A stretch of 64,000 bases of DNA from Faecalimonas umbilicata (GTDB lineage Bacteria; Bacillota; Clostridia; Lachnospirales; Lachnospiraceae). Below are positions 54,543 to 63,654 of this stretch, piece after piece. Within the stretch, counting starts at the first letter, position 1. Every line of letters starts with the position of its first letter. The notes beneath the pieces were generated by a model, which saw only the letters and a list, made by a program, of their open reading frames with translations, searched no databases and was not told the DNA's origin. The stretch is taken from the NCBI RefSeq assembly GCF_004346095.1, contig NZ_SLZV01000017.1, positions 1-64,000 of the forward strand, in the 5' to 3' direction. The position numbers and the translations under genes are program-made.

Positions 54543-55620
54543 CCAGATATTCCTCTCTTTCCTGATTTAGATTTTCCGCCATTTCTGTTTGGATTGTCGG
54601 GAATAAATGCGCATATCGATATGTGATTTCCACACTTTCATGCCCTACCCTTTCTCCAATTGCCACCGCAGAATATCCCATATTAATCAACAATGACACG
54701 TGAGAATGTCGTAAATCATGGATTCGTATTCTCTTCACTCCTGACAACTTCACACCACGATCCATTTCATGATGAAGATAGCTTTTTGAAATTTGGAATA
54801 TCCTGTCATTTTCATTTAAACCATACAGCATTCCTATATACGCTTCTAATTCTTCGCTTAAAAATTCCGGCATGGTGATTATGCGATTACTCTTCACAGT
54901 CTTAGGATCCGTAATAATATCCTTCCCCTCTAATCTTTGATAAGACTTATTGATCCGGATAGTACAAGCCTGAAAATCGAAATCTGCCGGTGTCAGTGCT
55001 AACAACTCTCCCATACGCACTCCACACCAATATAAGATTTCAAATGCATAAAAGGAGATTGGCTTATCCGCCACCGCTTCAATGAACTTCATATACTCTT
55101 CTTTTGTCCAGAAAAGCATCTCTTTTGTTCTTTCTTTTCCCATAGATCCTGCCTTGCGTGCAGCATTGCTTTTCAAATCATAGAAATTAACTGCATGATT
55201 CAAAATTGCACTCAGCTGATTATGGATGGTCTTTAGATAGACCTGTGAATAGCCTTCTCCTTGTTTATTCCGATAGTTCATCATGGTGTTCTGCCATTGC
55301 CGAATATCGGAAGGTTTTATTTCCTGCAACTTCTTTTTCGAAAAATATGGGAGAATCTTTTTTTCTACAATATGCTTTTTCGTCAGCCAGGTATTATATT
55401 TGATTCTGGATTTGATATCATTCAGATAAAGATCTACAAAATCTTCAAAATACATATCCAGACTCAAATTCTCCTTTAATTTAAACGCTCTTTCCCATTC
55501 CTGGGCATCACATTTACGTTTAAATCCCCTTTTCGTCTTCTGCTTTCTTACGCCGGTCCAGTCCTTATAATAGGTTCTTACCTCGTAAGTATTTGACTTT
55601 TGGTTTTTGATTACTGTCAA
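54535..55620 (-). CDS. int: Tyrosine recombinase integrase
   Basis: The 361-residue integrase has an AP2-like arm-binding N-terminus, a SAM-like core domain, and the catalytic set: Arg in YWCGVRMGELLAL, HDLRHSHVSLLINMG, and the tyrosine near YRYAHLFP. It is the Tn916-like class. The TTG 55620 start follows GGAGGTGAT. It would recombine at the ATTCAAA core in the 3' end of guaA. Confidence 0.95.
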   Translation of the reverse strand: MTVIKNQKSNTYEVRTYYKDWTGVRKQKTKRGFKRKCDAQEWERAFKLKENLSLDMYFEDFVDLYLNDIKSRIKYNTWLTKKHIVEKKILPYFSKKKLQEIKPSDIRQWQNTMMNYRNKQGEGYSQVYLKTIHNQLSAILNHAVNFYDLKSNAARKAGSMGKERTKEMLFWTKEEYMKFIEAVADKPISFYAFEILYWCGVRMGELLALTPADFDFQACTIRINKSYQRLEGKDIITDPKTVKSNRIITMPEFLSEELEAYIGMLYGLNENDRIFQISKSYLHHEMDRGVKLSGVKRIRIHDLRHSHVSLLINMGYSAVAIGERVGHESVEITYRYAHLFPTIQTEMAENLNQEREEYLDE

Positions 55621-55634
55621 AACATCACCTCCTG

Positions 55635-55823
55635 CTATTTCATTTCGTTCATACCGTAAACTCGTTCTTCAAAATATTTACGGCTGATTTTTCCTTTGAC
55701 AACAACGAAACCTTTTTGTTCCAATTCCGCATTTAACTGACGGATCAAACGATACGCATAGGAATCAGATACTTCTAATTCTTTCGCTACTTCTTTTGCT
55801 GATATAAATAATTTACTAGCCAT
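55635..55823 (-). CDS. xis: Excisionase-like DNA-binding protein
   Basis: The 62-residue protein is a MerR-like winged helix (ISAKEVAKELEVSDSYAYRLIRQLN), the usual excisionase form. It lies 14 bases before int and starts after AAAGGAGGG. It should bias the integrase toward excision. Confidence 0.85.
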   Translation of the reverse strand: MASKLFISAKEVAKELEVSDSYAYRLIRQLNAELEQKGFVVVKGKISRKYFEERVYGMNEMK

Positions 55824-55998
55824 CTATATCCCTCCTTTCTTTTTCAGTTCATTATCGAACGGTGTATATGCATCATAACATTTCATTCCCGTACTGTCAA
55901 TAGAATAATTTCAAAAATGAACGGTTTATTTTTATATTTCATTTTTGAACTGTTTATGCTATACTTTTAAGTAACAATCAGCAAAGGAGTGTTTTCCT

Positions 55999-56430
55999 AT
56001 GACAGTAGGTGAGAAAATAAGAAAATTCCGGATCAATCAAGGATATACACAGAAAGAATTGGCAATCATGTCCGGATTGAGCGAATCGGCAATTAGAAAT
56101 TATGAACTTGGGAATCGTTTTCCATCATCAGAACAATTGGAAAAAATAGCAAACTCATTAAAGATCAGTCCATACGCCATGTCTGATCCAAACTTTGATA
56201 CTTATGTTAGTGTCATGCACGCATTATTTGCTTTAGAGGATCAATATGGTCTGCACGCCTACCGGGATGAATCCGGCGTACCACAACTCATGTTTAAAGA
56301 CAAAGGACACGATTCTTTAAATATGCTGGATCATATTGGGGCATGGGCTGATATGTACCAGAAATTCAGAAATGAAGAGATTACAGAAAAAGAATATTTA
56401 GACTGGAAGAGCCAATTCCCAACTAAATAA
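55999..56430 (+). CDS. XRE-family regulator of the integrative element
   Basis: The 143-residue protein has an N-terminal HTH (GYTQKELAIMSGLSESAIRNYELG) and a conserved C-terminal part (LHAYRDESGVPQLMF, EITEKEYLDWKSQFP). It diverges from xis-int, so the gap 55824-55998 probably contains its operators. It is the last gene before the att repeat. A damaged copy is at 44216. Confidence 0.92.
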   Translation: MTVGEKIRKFRINQGYTQKELAIMSGLSESAIRNYELGNRFPSSEQLEKIANSLKISPYAMSDPNFDTYVSVMHALFALEDQYGLHAYRDESGVPQLMFKDKGHDSLNMLDHIGAWADMYQKFRNEEITEKEYLDWKSQFPTK

Positions 56431-56457
56431 GAAGAAATTATTTACAATAATATTAAA

Positions 56458-56547
56458 AAAGTATTGTCATTTGATTGTCAACGGACATAGAAAGAGCCAA
56501 GAAAGCCCGTAAAATAGGCATTTCTTGGCTCTAATATATTATTCAAA
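56458..56547. repeat. att repeat copy 3, guaA-proximal end
   Basis: The repeat ends inside guaA: its last bases encode the final codons and stop (core ATTCAAA, 56541-56547). The hairpin GAGCCAAGAAA (56494-56504)/TTTCTTGGCTC (56521-56531) lies just after the guaA stop on the minus strand. Confidence 0.92.
56494..56531 (-). terminator. guaA terminator supplied by the element
   Basis: The 11-bp stem with inner GCC/GGC is followed on the minus strand by TTTCTATG. It sits within the element-derived att repeat, so each insertion restores termination for guaA. Confidence 0.75.
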
Positions 56548-58083
56548 TTCAATCGTTCCCGGTGGCTTACTTGTCAGATCGTACATGACTCTGTTAACGC
56601 CCCTGACTTCATTGATAATTCTGTTCATTACCTTATTCAGTACTTCGTAAGGAATCTCTGCTGCTTCTGCAGTCATGAAATCAACTGTATTTACAGCTCT
56701 GAGCGCTACTGCATAGTCATAAGTTCTCTCATCTCCCATAACCCCAACGCTTCGCATGTTTGTGAGACCTGCAAAATACTGTCCGATGCTGCGGTCAAGT
56801 CCGGCATTGGCAATCTCTTCACGGTAGATTGCGTCTGCATCCTGAACGATTTTTACTTTCTCAGCATTTACTTCTCCGATGATACGGATTCCAAGTCCCG
56901 GCCCCGGGAATGGCTGTCTGTATACGAGATATTCTGGAATTCCTAATTCCAGTCCTGCTTTACGTACTTCATCTTTGAATAAATCGCGAAGTGGCTCGAT
57001 AATCTCTTTGAAATCTACGTACTCAGGAAGTCCTCCTACATTGTGGTGAGATTTGATCACAGCAGATTCTCCGCCAAGTCCGCTCTCTACTACGTCTGGA
57101 TAAATAGTTCCCTGTACTAAGAAATCAACCGCTCCGATTTTCTTTGCTTCTTCTTCAAATACACGGATAAATTCTTCTCCGATGATCTTACGCTTGCTTT
57201 CCGGCTCTTCTACACCTTTTAGTTTCTCATAAAAACGTTCTTGTGCGTTGACACGGATAAAGTTCAGGTCGTAGTTTCCTTCTGGTCCGAAAACTGCTTC
57301 TACTTCATCACCTTCATTTTTACGAAGAAGACCGTGATCTACAAATACGCATGTCAGCTGTTCTCCGACTGCTTTGGAAAGCATTACTGCTGCTACAGAA
57401 GAGTCCACTCCACCGGAAAGTGCGCAGAGAACTTTTCCATTTCCAACTCTTTCGCGGATTGCCTGAATAGATGATTCTACGAAAGAATCCATCTTCCAGT
57501 CTCCGGAGCATCCACATACATTGTATACGAAGTTGGACAGCATTTTTGTTCCTTCCTGTGTATGAAGTACTTCCGGATGGAACTGCACTGCGTAGAGTCC
57601 TTTCTCTTCATTTTCAACTGCCGCTACCGGACAGTCTGCTGTATAGGCTGAGATTTTGAAATCTGGTGCTGCCTGCTCGATGTAATCGTTATGACTCATC
57701 CAGCAAATCGTCTTTTCAGATACATCTTTAAATAATTTCGATGTCGTATCTACATTCACTTCGATTTTTCCATACTCGCGAACTGGTGCCTTACATACAT
57801 GTCCGCCCAGCAAATGCATCATCAACTGAGATCCGTAGCAGATACCAAGAACCGGAATCCCCAGTTCAAATAACTCTGTGGAATATGTCGGTGAATCTGC
57901 TTCGTATGCGCTGTTCGGTCCTCCAGTCAGGATAATTCCCTTTGGATTCATTGCTTTTATTTCTTCTATATCTTTTTTGTAAGAATAGATTTCACAGTAT
58001 ACATTACATTCTCTTACACGTCTTGCAATCAGCTGATTGTATTGCCCGCCAAAGTCAAGAACGATGACTGTTTCATTTTTCAC
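56539..58083 (-). CDS. guaA: GMP synthase (glutamine-hydrolysing)
   Basis: The 514-residue enzyme joins a class I glutamine amidotransferase ([15 protein letters not shown] with the nucleophile Cys, FHPEV) to an ATP pyrophosphatase domain ([15 protein letters not shown]) and the C-terminal dimerisation domain ending PPGTIEFE. It converts XMP to GMP. GTG 58083 follows AGGAGG. Its 3' end serves as the integration site of the island. The upstream 58084-58372 gap shows no riboswitch I can name. Confidence 0.97.
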   Translation of the reverse strand: MKNETVIVLDFGGQYNQLIARRVRECNVYCEIYSYKKDIEEIKAMNPKGIILTGGPNSAYEADSPTYSTELFELGIPVLGICYGSQLMMHLLGGHVCKAPVREYGKIEVNVDTTSKLFKDVSEKTICWMSHNDYIEQAAPDFKISAYTADCPVAAVENEEKGLYAVQFHPEVLHTQEGTKMLSNFVYNVCGCSGDWKMDSFVESSIQAIRERVGNGKVLCALSGGVDSSVAAVMLSKAVGEQLTCVFVDHGLLRKNEGDEVEAVFGPEGNYDLNFIRVNAQERFYEKLKGVEEPESKRKIIGEEFIRVFEEEAKKIGAVDFLVQGTIYPDVVESGLGGESAVIKSHHNVGGLPEYVDFKEIIEPLRDLFKDEVRKAGLELGIPEYLVYRQPFPGPGLGIRIIGEVNAEKVKIVQDADAIYREEIANAGLDRSIGQYFAGLTNMRSVGVMGDERTYDYAVALRAVNTVDFMTAEAAEIPYEVLNKVMNRIINEVRGVNRVMYDLTSKPPGTIEFE

Positions 58084-58372
58084 TATGTTTCCTCCTTGCA
58101 TTTTTTCATTTCTCTTGATAACAATTCTGACACGCACTTCTTTCAGTATTCTTAGCTATAAGATTTCCTGATTTGCATGCCTGTCAGTTCCCTGCAGTTG
58201 CTCTTTTTCCTGCAAACTGTCTGTGATGTTCTGTTGCCAATGTCATTATTATAAAGTAGGTTTTGCTGTTTTACAAGTTAAACTATCACTTTCCTTTTGC
58301 ATTTCTTCTTTTCTTCCATATTTTTCCAAAAAATCTACTTCTTTTGTATCAATCCTACATGTATTTGCCATT

Positions 58373-59722
58373 TTATACTGTCGCCTTATGCTTCCATTTT
58401 CCACCCAGATATCGAATCACAAAGCAGATAGCGCGGAAAATCCAGTCGATGACCATTGCAACCCAGATTCCAAATACGCCTAGTCCCATGTACTTTCCAA
58501 GGACATAGCTAAACGCAATCCGGAAGATCCACATGGAAAAGATCGACATATACATTGTGTACTGGACATCTCCTGCTGCACGAAGTGTACACGGAAGCGA
58601 AAATGATAATGGCCAAATCGTCACAACTGCAACTGCATGGAACAAAAGAATCTGCTCCGTTGTCTGTGCTGTGAGATCTGATAAATGATATACCTTTAAA
58701 ATAGTAGGAATCAGCAGCGCAATAATAATATTTTCAACGATCATCCATGCATAAGTGATGATATGTAGTTTTCTTGTGTAATATTTTACCTGCTCATAAT
58801 CCCTTGCTCCAACACACCTTGAGATAACAGTAATGATTGCCAGATTAATTGAGATTCCCGGAAGAATCTGGAACATTGCCACTGCATTTGAAACCGCATT
58901 CGCCGCAATAGCATATGTTCCAAAAGTAGATACCAGACTCAATACAAGAATTTTCCCCAACTGGAACATACTGTTCTCCAGTCCATTCGGAACACCGATC
59001 TTTAAGATATTTTTAACCATCGCACCATCAAATCGATAGCGGAATGTTTTTTCCAAGTGCAGCACTCTCTTGGAATTACATAAAAGAATGGTGATCAGAA
59101 GCGCTGCAACTGCTCTGGAAACCAGTGTAGGAATTGCCACACCTTCTGTTCCGCAGTGGAAGCCATAAATTAAAATTGCATTTCCACTCACATTGATCAC
59201 GTTCATGATCATGGACACGATCATCGGTATTTTCGAATCACCCATTGCACGGAAAATAGCGGCTCCTCCATTATAAAGAGCAATAAACGGAATGGATGCA
59301 GTTACGATCACCAGATACGTATTGGCATGCGCCATAACATCTGCCTCTATTTTTCCAAATACACCGTGTAAAATAAAACTCTTGCATAGATATACAATCG
59401 CGGTCACTCCCACCGCACTGATTGTGACAAACCACACAAGCTGTCCCGCAGATTTACAAGCTTCTTCCTCCCTCTTCCTTCCAAGATACTGACCCGCGAC
59501 AACAGCCCCACCGGTTGCCAAAGCCGAAAAAATATTGATAAGCAGTACAACGATATTATCAACCAAGGATACGCCAGACACTGCCGCCTCCCCGACACTC
59601 GCCACCATAATAGAATCTGCCATCCCTACGAGGACAGCTAAAAATTGTTCGATAATCAGCGGAATGATCAACGCAACCAGCGCTCTATTATCAAACAACT
59701 GCCTTTCTTTACTTATTTTCAT
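58373..59722 (-). CDS. MATE-family efflux transporter
   Basis: The 449-residue protein has 12 predicted helices and the MATE repeats (LIIEQFLAVLVGMADSIMVASVG; IGVPNGLENSMFQLGK; CVGARDYEQVKYYTRK). It probably extrudes organic cations or a metabolite. The start follows AGGAGGAGATGAGAG. The 359-base gap upstream has no gene. Confidence 0.92.
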   Translation of the reverse strand: MKISKERQLFDNRALVALIIPLIIEQFLAVLVGMADSIMVASVGEAAVSGVSLVDNIVVLLINIFSALATGGAVVAGQYLGRKREEEACKSAGQLVWFVTISAVGVTAIVYLCKSFILHGVFGKIEADVMAHANTYLVIVTASIPFIALYNGGAAIFRAMGDSKIPMIVSMIMNVINVSGNAILIYGFHCGTEGVAIPTLVSRAVAALLITILLCNSKRVLHLEKTFRYRFDGAMVKNILKIGVPNGLENSMFQLGKILVLSLVSTFGTYAIAANAVSNAVAMFQILPGISINLAIITVISRCVGARDYEQVKYYTRKLHIITYAWMIVENIIIALLIPTILKVYHLSDLTAQTTEQILLFHAVAVVTIWPLSFSLPCTLRAAGDVQYTMYMSIFSMWIFRIAFSYVLGKYMGLGVFGIWVAMVIDWIFRAICFVIRYLGGKWKHKATV

Positions 59723-60080
59723 CTCTCATCTCCTCCTACCATATGTATTGTCATAGTCCCGATTTATCTCTTGCAACACCCAACCTGATTCTGACAACTC
59801 ACAAAGTACAGCGCCTCTCTTTGCCGCCCCTTGTGCTTTATCAGATATTCATCTGACTATTTTATTATACGTCTGAAAAAAATAACAGACAAGGCTCTTT
59901 TTCTCTTCCCTAATTTTCCCCTCTCTTTTCCCTGCGCCTTCCATTTGCATACATATAGTTCTCTCTTGACGCTCTTCTCTTCCTCTGATAAAAAGAAGCG
60001 GAAAAGGAATCTCTACTATAGTCACAATAGGTATTCCTAATCCACTTCCGAAAATACTTTTCTATTCCCCCTGCTGTTTC
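59723..60080. other. Gap between MATE and desulfidase genes
   Basis: I see no gene. An imperfect hairpin around 59995-60055 (GAAGCGGAAAAGGAATCTC with GTATTCCTAATCCACTTCC) may terminate the desulfidase gene on the minus strand. The MATE promoter should also be here. Confidence 0.45.
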
Positions 60081-61364
60081 TTATGAAAGTTTTGTCTTTC
60101 CGATCATCAGGTTCAAAATCTCCACATCTGTCTGTTTCATTCCATTTTTTCCCATATAGCCGACCGCCTTTACAGTATCTTCCGCATTCTCCATGACAAT
60201 TCCATCTCCGGCTTCAAAGCGGATACCTCTCATTGCCATCTCATGTCCTAAAATTGCTGACTGAAGCGCAGAGGAAATCTTTGCCGCACAGCTTGGCTTC
60301 GCACCGTCACAGACCATCCCTCCAATATTTGCAATCGTATTGATCACGGTATTTTCAATCTGTTCTTCATCTCCCCCACATAAATATGTGATTGCCGCGC
60401 CCGCTCCTGCCGCTGCACATACCACTCCACAATAAGCTGAAAGAGCACCAATATACCTCTTTTGATCCTGAGCAATCAAGTTGGAAACGCACAATGCTCT
60501 CAAAAGTTCTTCTTCTGTCTTCCCCTTTTCTTTGGCATACTCGACAACCGGAAGAGAACAAGTCATTCCTTGATTTCCAGAACCTGCATTGATAATCACC
60601 GGAAGAGAACAGCCACTCATTCTCGCATCGGAGCCTGCCGCTGCCCTGGAAATCATTTTCCACTTCAGCTGATCTCCTTCTTCTTCCCTGATAATCTTTC
60701 CAATCTGAGCTCCCCATGTATTTTGAAGGCCTTCCTCTGAAATCGCATAATTGTATTCAATCTGTCTCATCAGGACATCTTTCACATCCGCAATCTTCAC
60801 TTCATTTGCAAAAGCCGTAATATCTTTGATATTCAGACAAGATTTATCCAGCTCATGTGCTGTAAATTTTTCTTCATTCTCATATACCACTTTTTGATTA
60901 TGCTCAATTCTTGTAATGTTTGTATGTGCATGTTCAATTCTAACTGCCGCCTCTTCGCCTGCTGCCCATACCCTCACTTCAATATAAAGGTTTGCAGTCC
61001 CTTCTTTTAATTTACACTCACAGTATCCCTCTTTGAAAAGCTGCCGTGTCTTTTCCCGGTCTTCTTCAGAAATACTCTGTAAAACTTCTAGTTCTCGATC
61101 TGCCTTTCCTCCGACAATTCCTAAGATAACCGCAGCCTCTACGCCTTTCATTCCTCCGGAATTTGGAACCTTTACCCCTTTTACATTTTTAATAATATTT
61201 CCGCTGCATAACACTTCCACTTTCTCCGGAAACTGCCCCAGCTCCGTTCTCGCCACCGCTGCTGCATACGCCAGAGCGATCGGTTCTGTACAGCCCAACG
61301 CCGGAACAAGCTCGCTTTTCAAAATTTCTACATACTTCTGATACAATTCCTGGTTCATTTCCAT
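60081..61364 (-). CDS. cyuA: L-cysteine desulfidase/serine dehydratase alpha family (CyuA/YhaM)
   Basis: The 427-residue protein belongs to the UPF0597/CdsB family: VPALGCTEPIALAYAAAVA near the start, NSGGMKGVEAAVILG, AGSGNQGMTCSLPVVEYA, and CGVVCAAAGAGAAITYLCGG. Conserved Cys residues hold a 4Fe-4S cluster that activates the substrate. It breaks down cysteine to pyruvate, ammonia and sulfide, or a related amino acid. The start follows AAAGAGG. It diverges from the GntR gene. Confidence 0.88.
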   Translation of the reverse strand: MEMNQELYQKYVEILKSELVPALGCTEPIALAYAAAVARTELGQFPEKVEVLCSGNIIKNVKGVKVPNSGGMKGVEAAVILGIVGGKADRELEVLQSISEEDREKTRQLFKEGYCECKLKEGTANLYIEVRVWAAGEEAAVRIEHAHTNITRIEHNQKVVYENEEKFTAHELDKSCLNIKDITAFANEVKIADVKDVLMRQIEYNYAISEEGLQNTWGAQIGKIIREEEGDQLKWKMISRAAAGSDARMSGCSLPVIINAGSGNQGMTCSLPVVEYAKEKGKTEEELLRALCVSNLIAQDQKRYIGALSAYCGVVCAAAGAGAAITYLCGGDEEQIENTVINTIANIGGMVCDGAKPSCAAKISSALQSAILGHEMAMRGIRFEAGDGIVMENAEDTVKAVGYMGKNGMKQTDVEILNLMIGKTKLS

Positions 61365-61423
61365 CCTCTTTTCTAACTGTGATTTTTCCTGTTTCTACCT
61401 TCTCATTCGTTTTTTCTGCCTTG

Positions 61424-61446
61424 TACTGATATAAATCATATCAGTA
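61424..61446. promoter_or_regulatory. Operator-like palindrome in cyuA leader
   Basis: TACTGATAT and ATATCAGTA are perfect 9-base arms around AAATC. It lies just downstream of the predicted transcription start of the desulfidase gene (about 61462), where a bound repressor would block elongation. Confidence 0.65.
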
Positions 61447-61468
61447 GTCATACCAGCTCTTTCTTCTG

Positions 61469-61497
61469 ATAATATCACTAATATGATTAATCGTCAA
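61469..61497 (-). promoter_or_regulatory. Promoter of desulfidase gene
   Basis: On the minus strand, TTGACG (61497-61492) and TATTAT (61474-61469) are 17 bases apart. A second TGATAATATCA-like half palindrome overlaps the -10. Confidence 0.65.
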
Positions 61498-61694
61498 TCA
61501 AGAATCCTTTCTCAAATAAAATACAATCATCTCTGATAAATATTTACTTCTCTCTTTTTGTTCTATATGATTCATGATATAATTTCTTACTGCAAACACA
61601 AGGTTTTATAGCACGATCTATTTTCCAAATTCATTCATGGATAAGGATGGAATCTCATTAAGACTATTTATTCAAAACAAAGGACTTGAGCATT

Positions 61695-62324
61695 ATGAGC
61701 AAAAAGAATTTAAAAGAAATTGTATATGATTCGGTATTGAACAGCATTTATTCCTCTGAATACCGTGCAAATGAAATTATCACAGAGACTTCACTAATTC
61801 AAAAATACGGTTACAGCAAGTCACCAATCCGTGAAGCTTTGACTGCCCTCTGCCACGAGGGCGTTTTAAAAAACATTCCAAGGTGTGGTTACCAAGTGAT
61901 CGCACTCACCTCCGAGGACGTCCAAAAAATGTTAGAATATCGAATGGTACTTGAAACCGGGATGCTGCGCCTCTGCTTCGACACTATCACTGAAAAACAG
62001 CTTTTGCATCTTGATGAGCTCTCTTCTCTCTGCAGCAAAAATACCGAGGATGTCATGGAGCATTGGATTTATAATATGGATTTTCACATTGCACTGCTTT
62101 CTCTCGGCGGCAACGACTATGCCTGTACTCAGCTGAAAAGCTGTATGAATATGCTATGGCGCGCCTATGCACAATTACACTGGAATAAATGGAGCCACTA
62201 TAATATCCCGGCTGATATGAAATATCACGATTTAATTTTAGACGCAATCCGCCAAAAACGCCTGGAGGACGCGATTCATTATCTGAAAGAAGATTTAAAT
62301 GACTTTGGAACTTCCTCTTCTTAA
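61695..62324 (+). CDS. GntR/FadR-family regulator
   Basis: The 209-residue protein has a GntR winged helix (ITETSLIQKYGYSKSPIREALTALCHEGVL) and an FCD ligand-binding domain with the metal-site Asp/His residues (NMDFHIALLSLGG, MKYHDLILDAI). ATG 61695 is preferred to an upstream TTG that lacks spacing. It is divergent from the cysteine desulfidase-like gene and probably its regulator, binding the palindrome at 61424. Confidence 0.9.
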   Translation: MSKKNLKEIVYDSVLNSIYSSEYRANEIITETSLIQKYGYSKSPIREALTALCHEGVLKNIPRCGYQVIALTSEDVQKMLEYRMVLETGMLRLCFDTITEKQLLHLDELSSLCSKNTEDVMEHWIYNMDFHIALLSLGGNDYACTQLKSCMNMLWRAYAQLHWNKWSHYNIPADMKYHDLILDAIRQKRLEDAIHYLKEDLNDFGTSSS

Positions 62325-62342
62325 AAGTATGTAGCCTGACAT

Positions 62343-62406
62343 AAAATCATCTCCCTTCTCACAAATAATCTATATCATCCATAATTGTGTTAAGGGAGAT
62401 GATTTT
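62343..62406. terminator. Bidirectional terminator
   Basis: AAAATCATCTCCCTT and AAGGGAGATGATTTT form a 15-bp stem between the convergent GntR and spoIIID genes. Confidence 0.88.
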
Positions 62407-62455
62407 CTAATATCCCTCTCTAGAAATGATATTTTCGCAATGCCTTCCGAAACGG

Positions 62456-62716
62456 TTAATATCTATGCGCAATGTGCAGATATTTTTCCCTCGTCGCCAT
62501 TCCTCCCCGAATATGACGCTCTGATTTATTCTGATCCAGAACTTTTCTTGCACTCACTGCAAGCGCAGGATTAATTTGAAGCAAACGATCAGTTACATCT
62601 TTATGTACCGTACTTTTACTTACTCCAAATTTTTTCGCAGTCTGCCGCACTGTTGCATTTTCTTCAATAATATAATGCGCGATCGCAGCGGCACGCTCTT
62701 CGATATAATCTTTCAC
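62456..62716 (-). CDS. spoIIID: Sporulation regulator SpoIIID
   Basis: The 86-residue protein matches SpoIIID over its length: ERAAAIAHYIIEENATVRQT, KKFGVSKSTVHKDVTDRL and a basic tail (RHIRGGMATREKY). It is a mother-cell transcription factor acting between sigma-E and sigma-K. It is strong evidence that the host is an endospore former. Confidence 0.96.
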   Translation of the reverse strand: MKDYIEERAAAIAHYIIEENATVRQTAKKFGVSKSTVHKDVTDRLLQINPALAVSARKVLDQNKSERHIRGGMATREKYLHIAHRY

Positions 62717-62852
62717 AAATATTCCCCTAGATACATCTTTTTACAATGTATGTAGGGGAAATAAAGATTATGCTAAAACAGTTCAAATAACGATGACATG
62801 CCAAAAAGCACATCATTCGGTAGACATAATCCATATGTTTTTGCGAATATAT

Positions 62853-63188
62853 TTATAAATTCATTTGACGACTCTTCACATCCCATCTATTATCACATTG
62901 TGGAAAATAACCTCCATTCTTACCACGTCTGGCATAAACATCCTCTCTTCCCCAAAACATAGAAAAGAAGCGTATTGCCATCCCTTCTGTAATAAACATC
63001 GGATGAACAATACGCGCCCCTTGGTCAAGATCATACTCTTCTGTGTTTTCTATTATCTCTTCAAAAGGATTAATCTCCTCATATGGAATATTCTCTTTTT
63101 TCAGTTTGTCTTTTAATAGCCTGTTTTCATATTCAAGTAGTCTAACGAGTCTTCTTAATGCTTCTGTATCATATGCTTCTATATTCAT
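62853..63188 (-). pseudogene. N-terminal fragment of TOTE-type archaeo-eukaryotic primase
   Basis: The 111-residue frame has an N-terminal coiled coil (LRRLVRLLEYENRLLKDKLK) and then FFSMFWGREDVYARRGKNGG and YFPQCDNRW. This resembles the start of the primase domain in TOTE conflict proteins, which are normally 800 residues or more with a helicase and nuclease. The frame stops after SRQMNL. It may be a truncated relic or an independently used short form. ATG 63188 is used; an upstream TTG is in frame. Confidence 0.6.
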
Positions 63189-63225
63189 ACCTGGCACCTG
63201 CAATTCTCAATACACAACTTCCATT

Positions 63226-63654
63226 TTATAAATATGGCTGTATCGTAAACACCGTCTGCTCTCCAACCTTTTCACTTACCAATTCAAACAGATTTTCTTG
63301 CGTTGCAAACAGATTCTTCGGATTTCTTCCGATAATCAAATACTGATTTTTATCATCTAATGAAATATGTTTCCTTGTATCATCATTCAATAAAATATCT
63401 GCATTATCAATGACAACCAGTTTCCCCTCTATCTGTCTGATTATTTCTTTTATATCTTTCTGATAGTCATAATTATCCAAACATAAAATTCTGGGATTAA
63501 CTGCCATACATTCTCTGATAAATGAAAACGTTGCTGTCTTTCCCGTTCCTGAATCTCCCATTAAGATTGTTATATTATTGGTAAATGTAAAGTCCACTAC
63601 AAATGAAGTATGCACTGTTGAAAAATGCTCCATCACAACTGGTTTACTCTTCAT
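63226..63654 (-). CDS. Small P-loop ATPase-like protein
   Basis: The 142-residue protein has Walker A MGDSGTGKTATF near residue 35 and a Walker B-like GKLVVIDNADIL, with a short C-terminal part. It is smaller than most ATPases and looks like a minimal AAA/ABC-type core. The start overlaps the upstream gene by 11 bases. These paired genes are typical of accessory regions; the role is unknown. Confidence 0.7.
   Translation of the reverse strand: MKSKPVVMEHFSTVHTSFVVDFTFTNNITILMGDSGTGKTATFSFIRECMAVNPRILCLDNYDYQKDIKEIIRQIEGKLVVIDNADILLNDDTRKHISLDDKNQYLIIGRNPKNLFATQENLFELVSEKVGEQTVFTIQPYL

Noticed and set aside
57241-57935. Plus-strand open frames inside guaA
   Set aside because: They are antisense shadows of a well-conserved gene and have no ribosome site or family.
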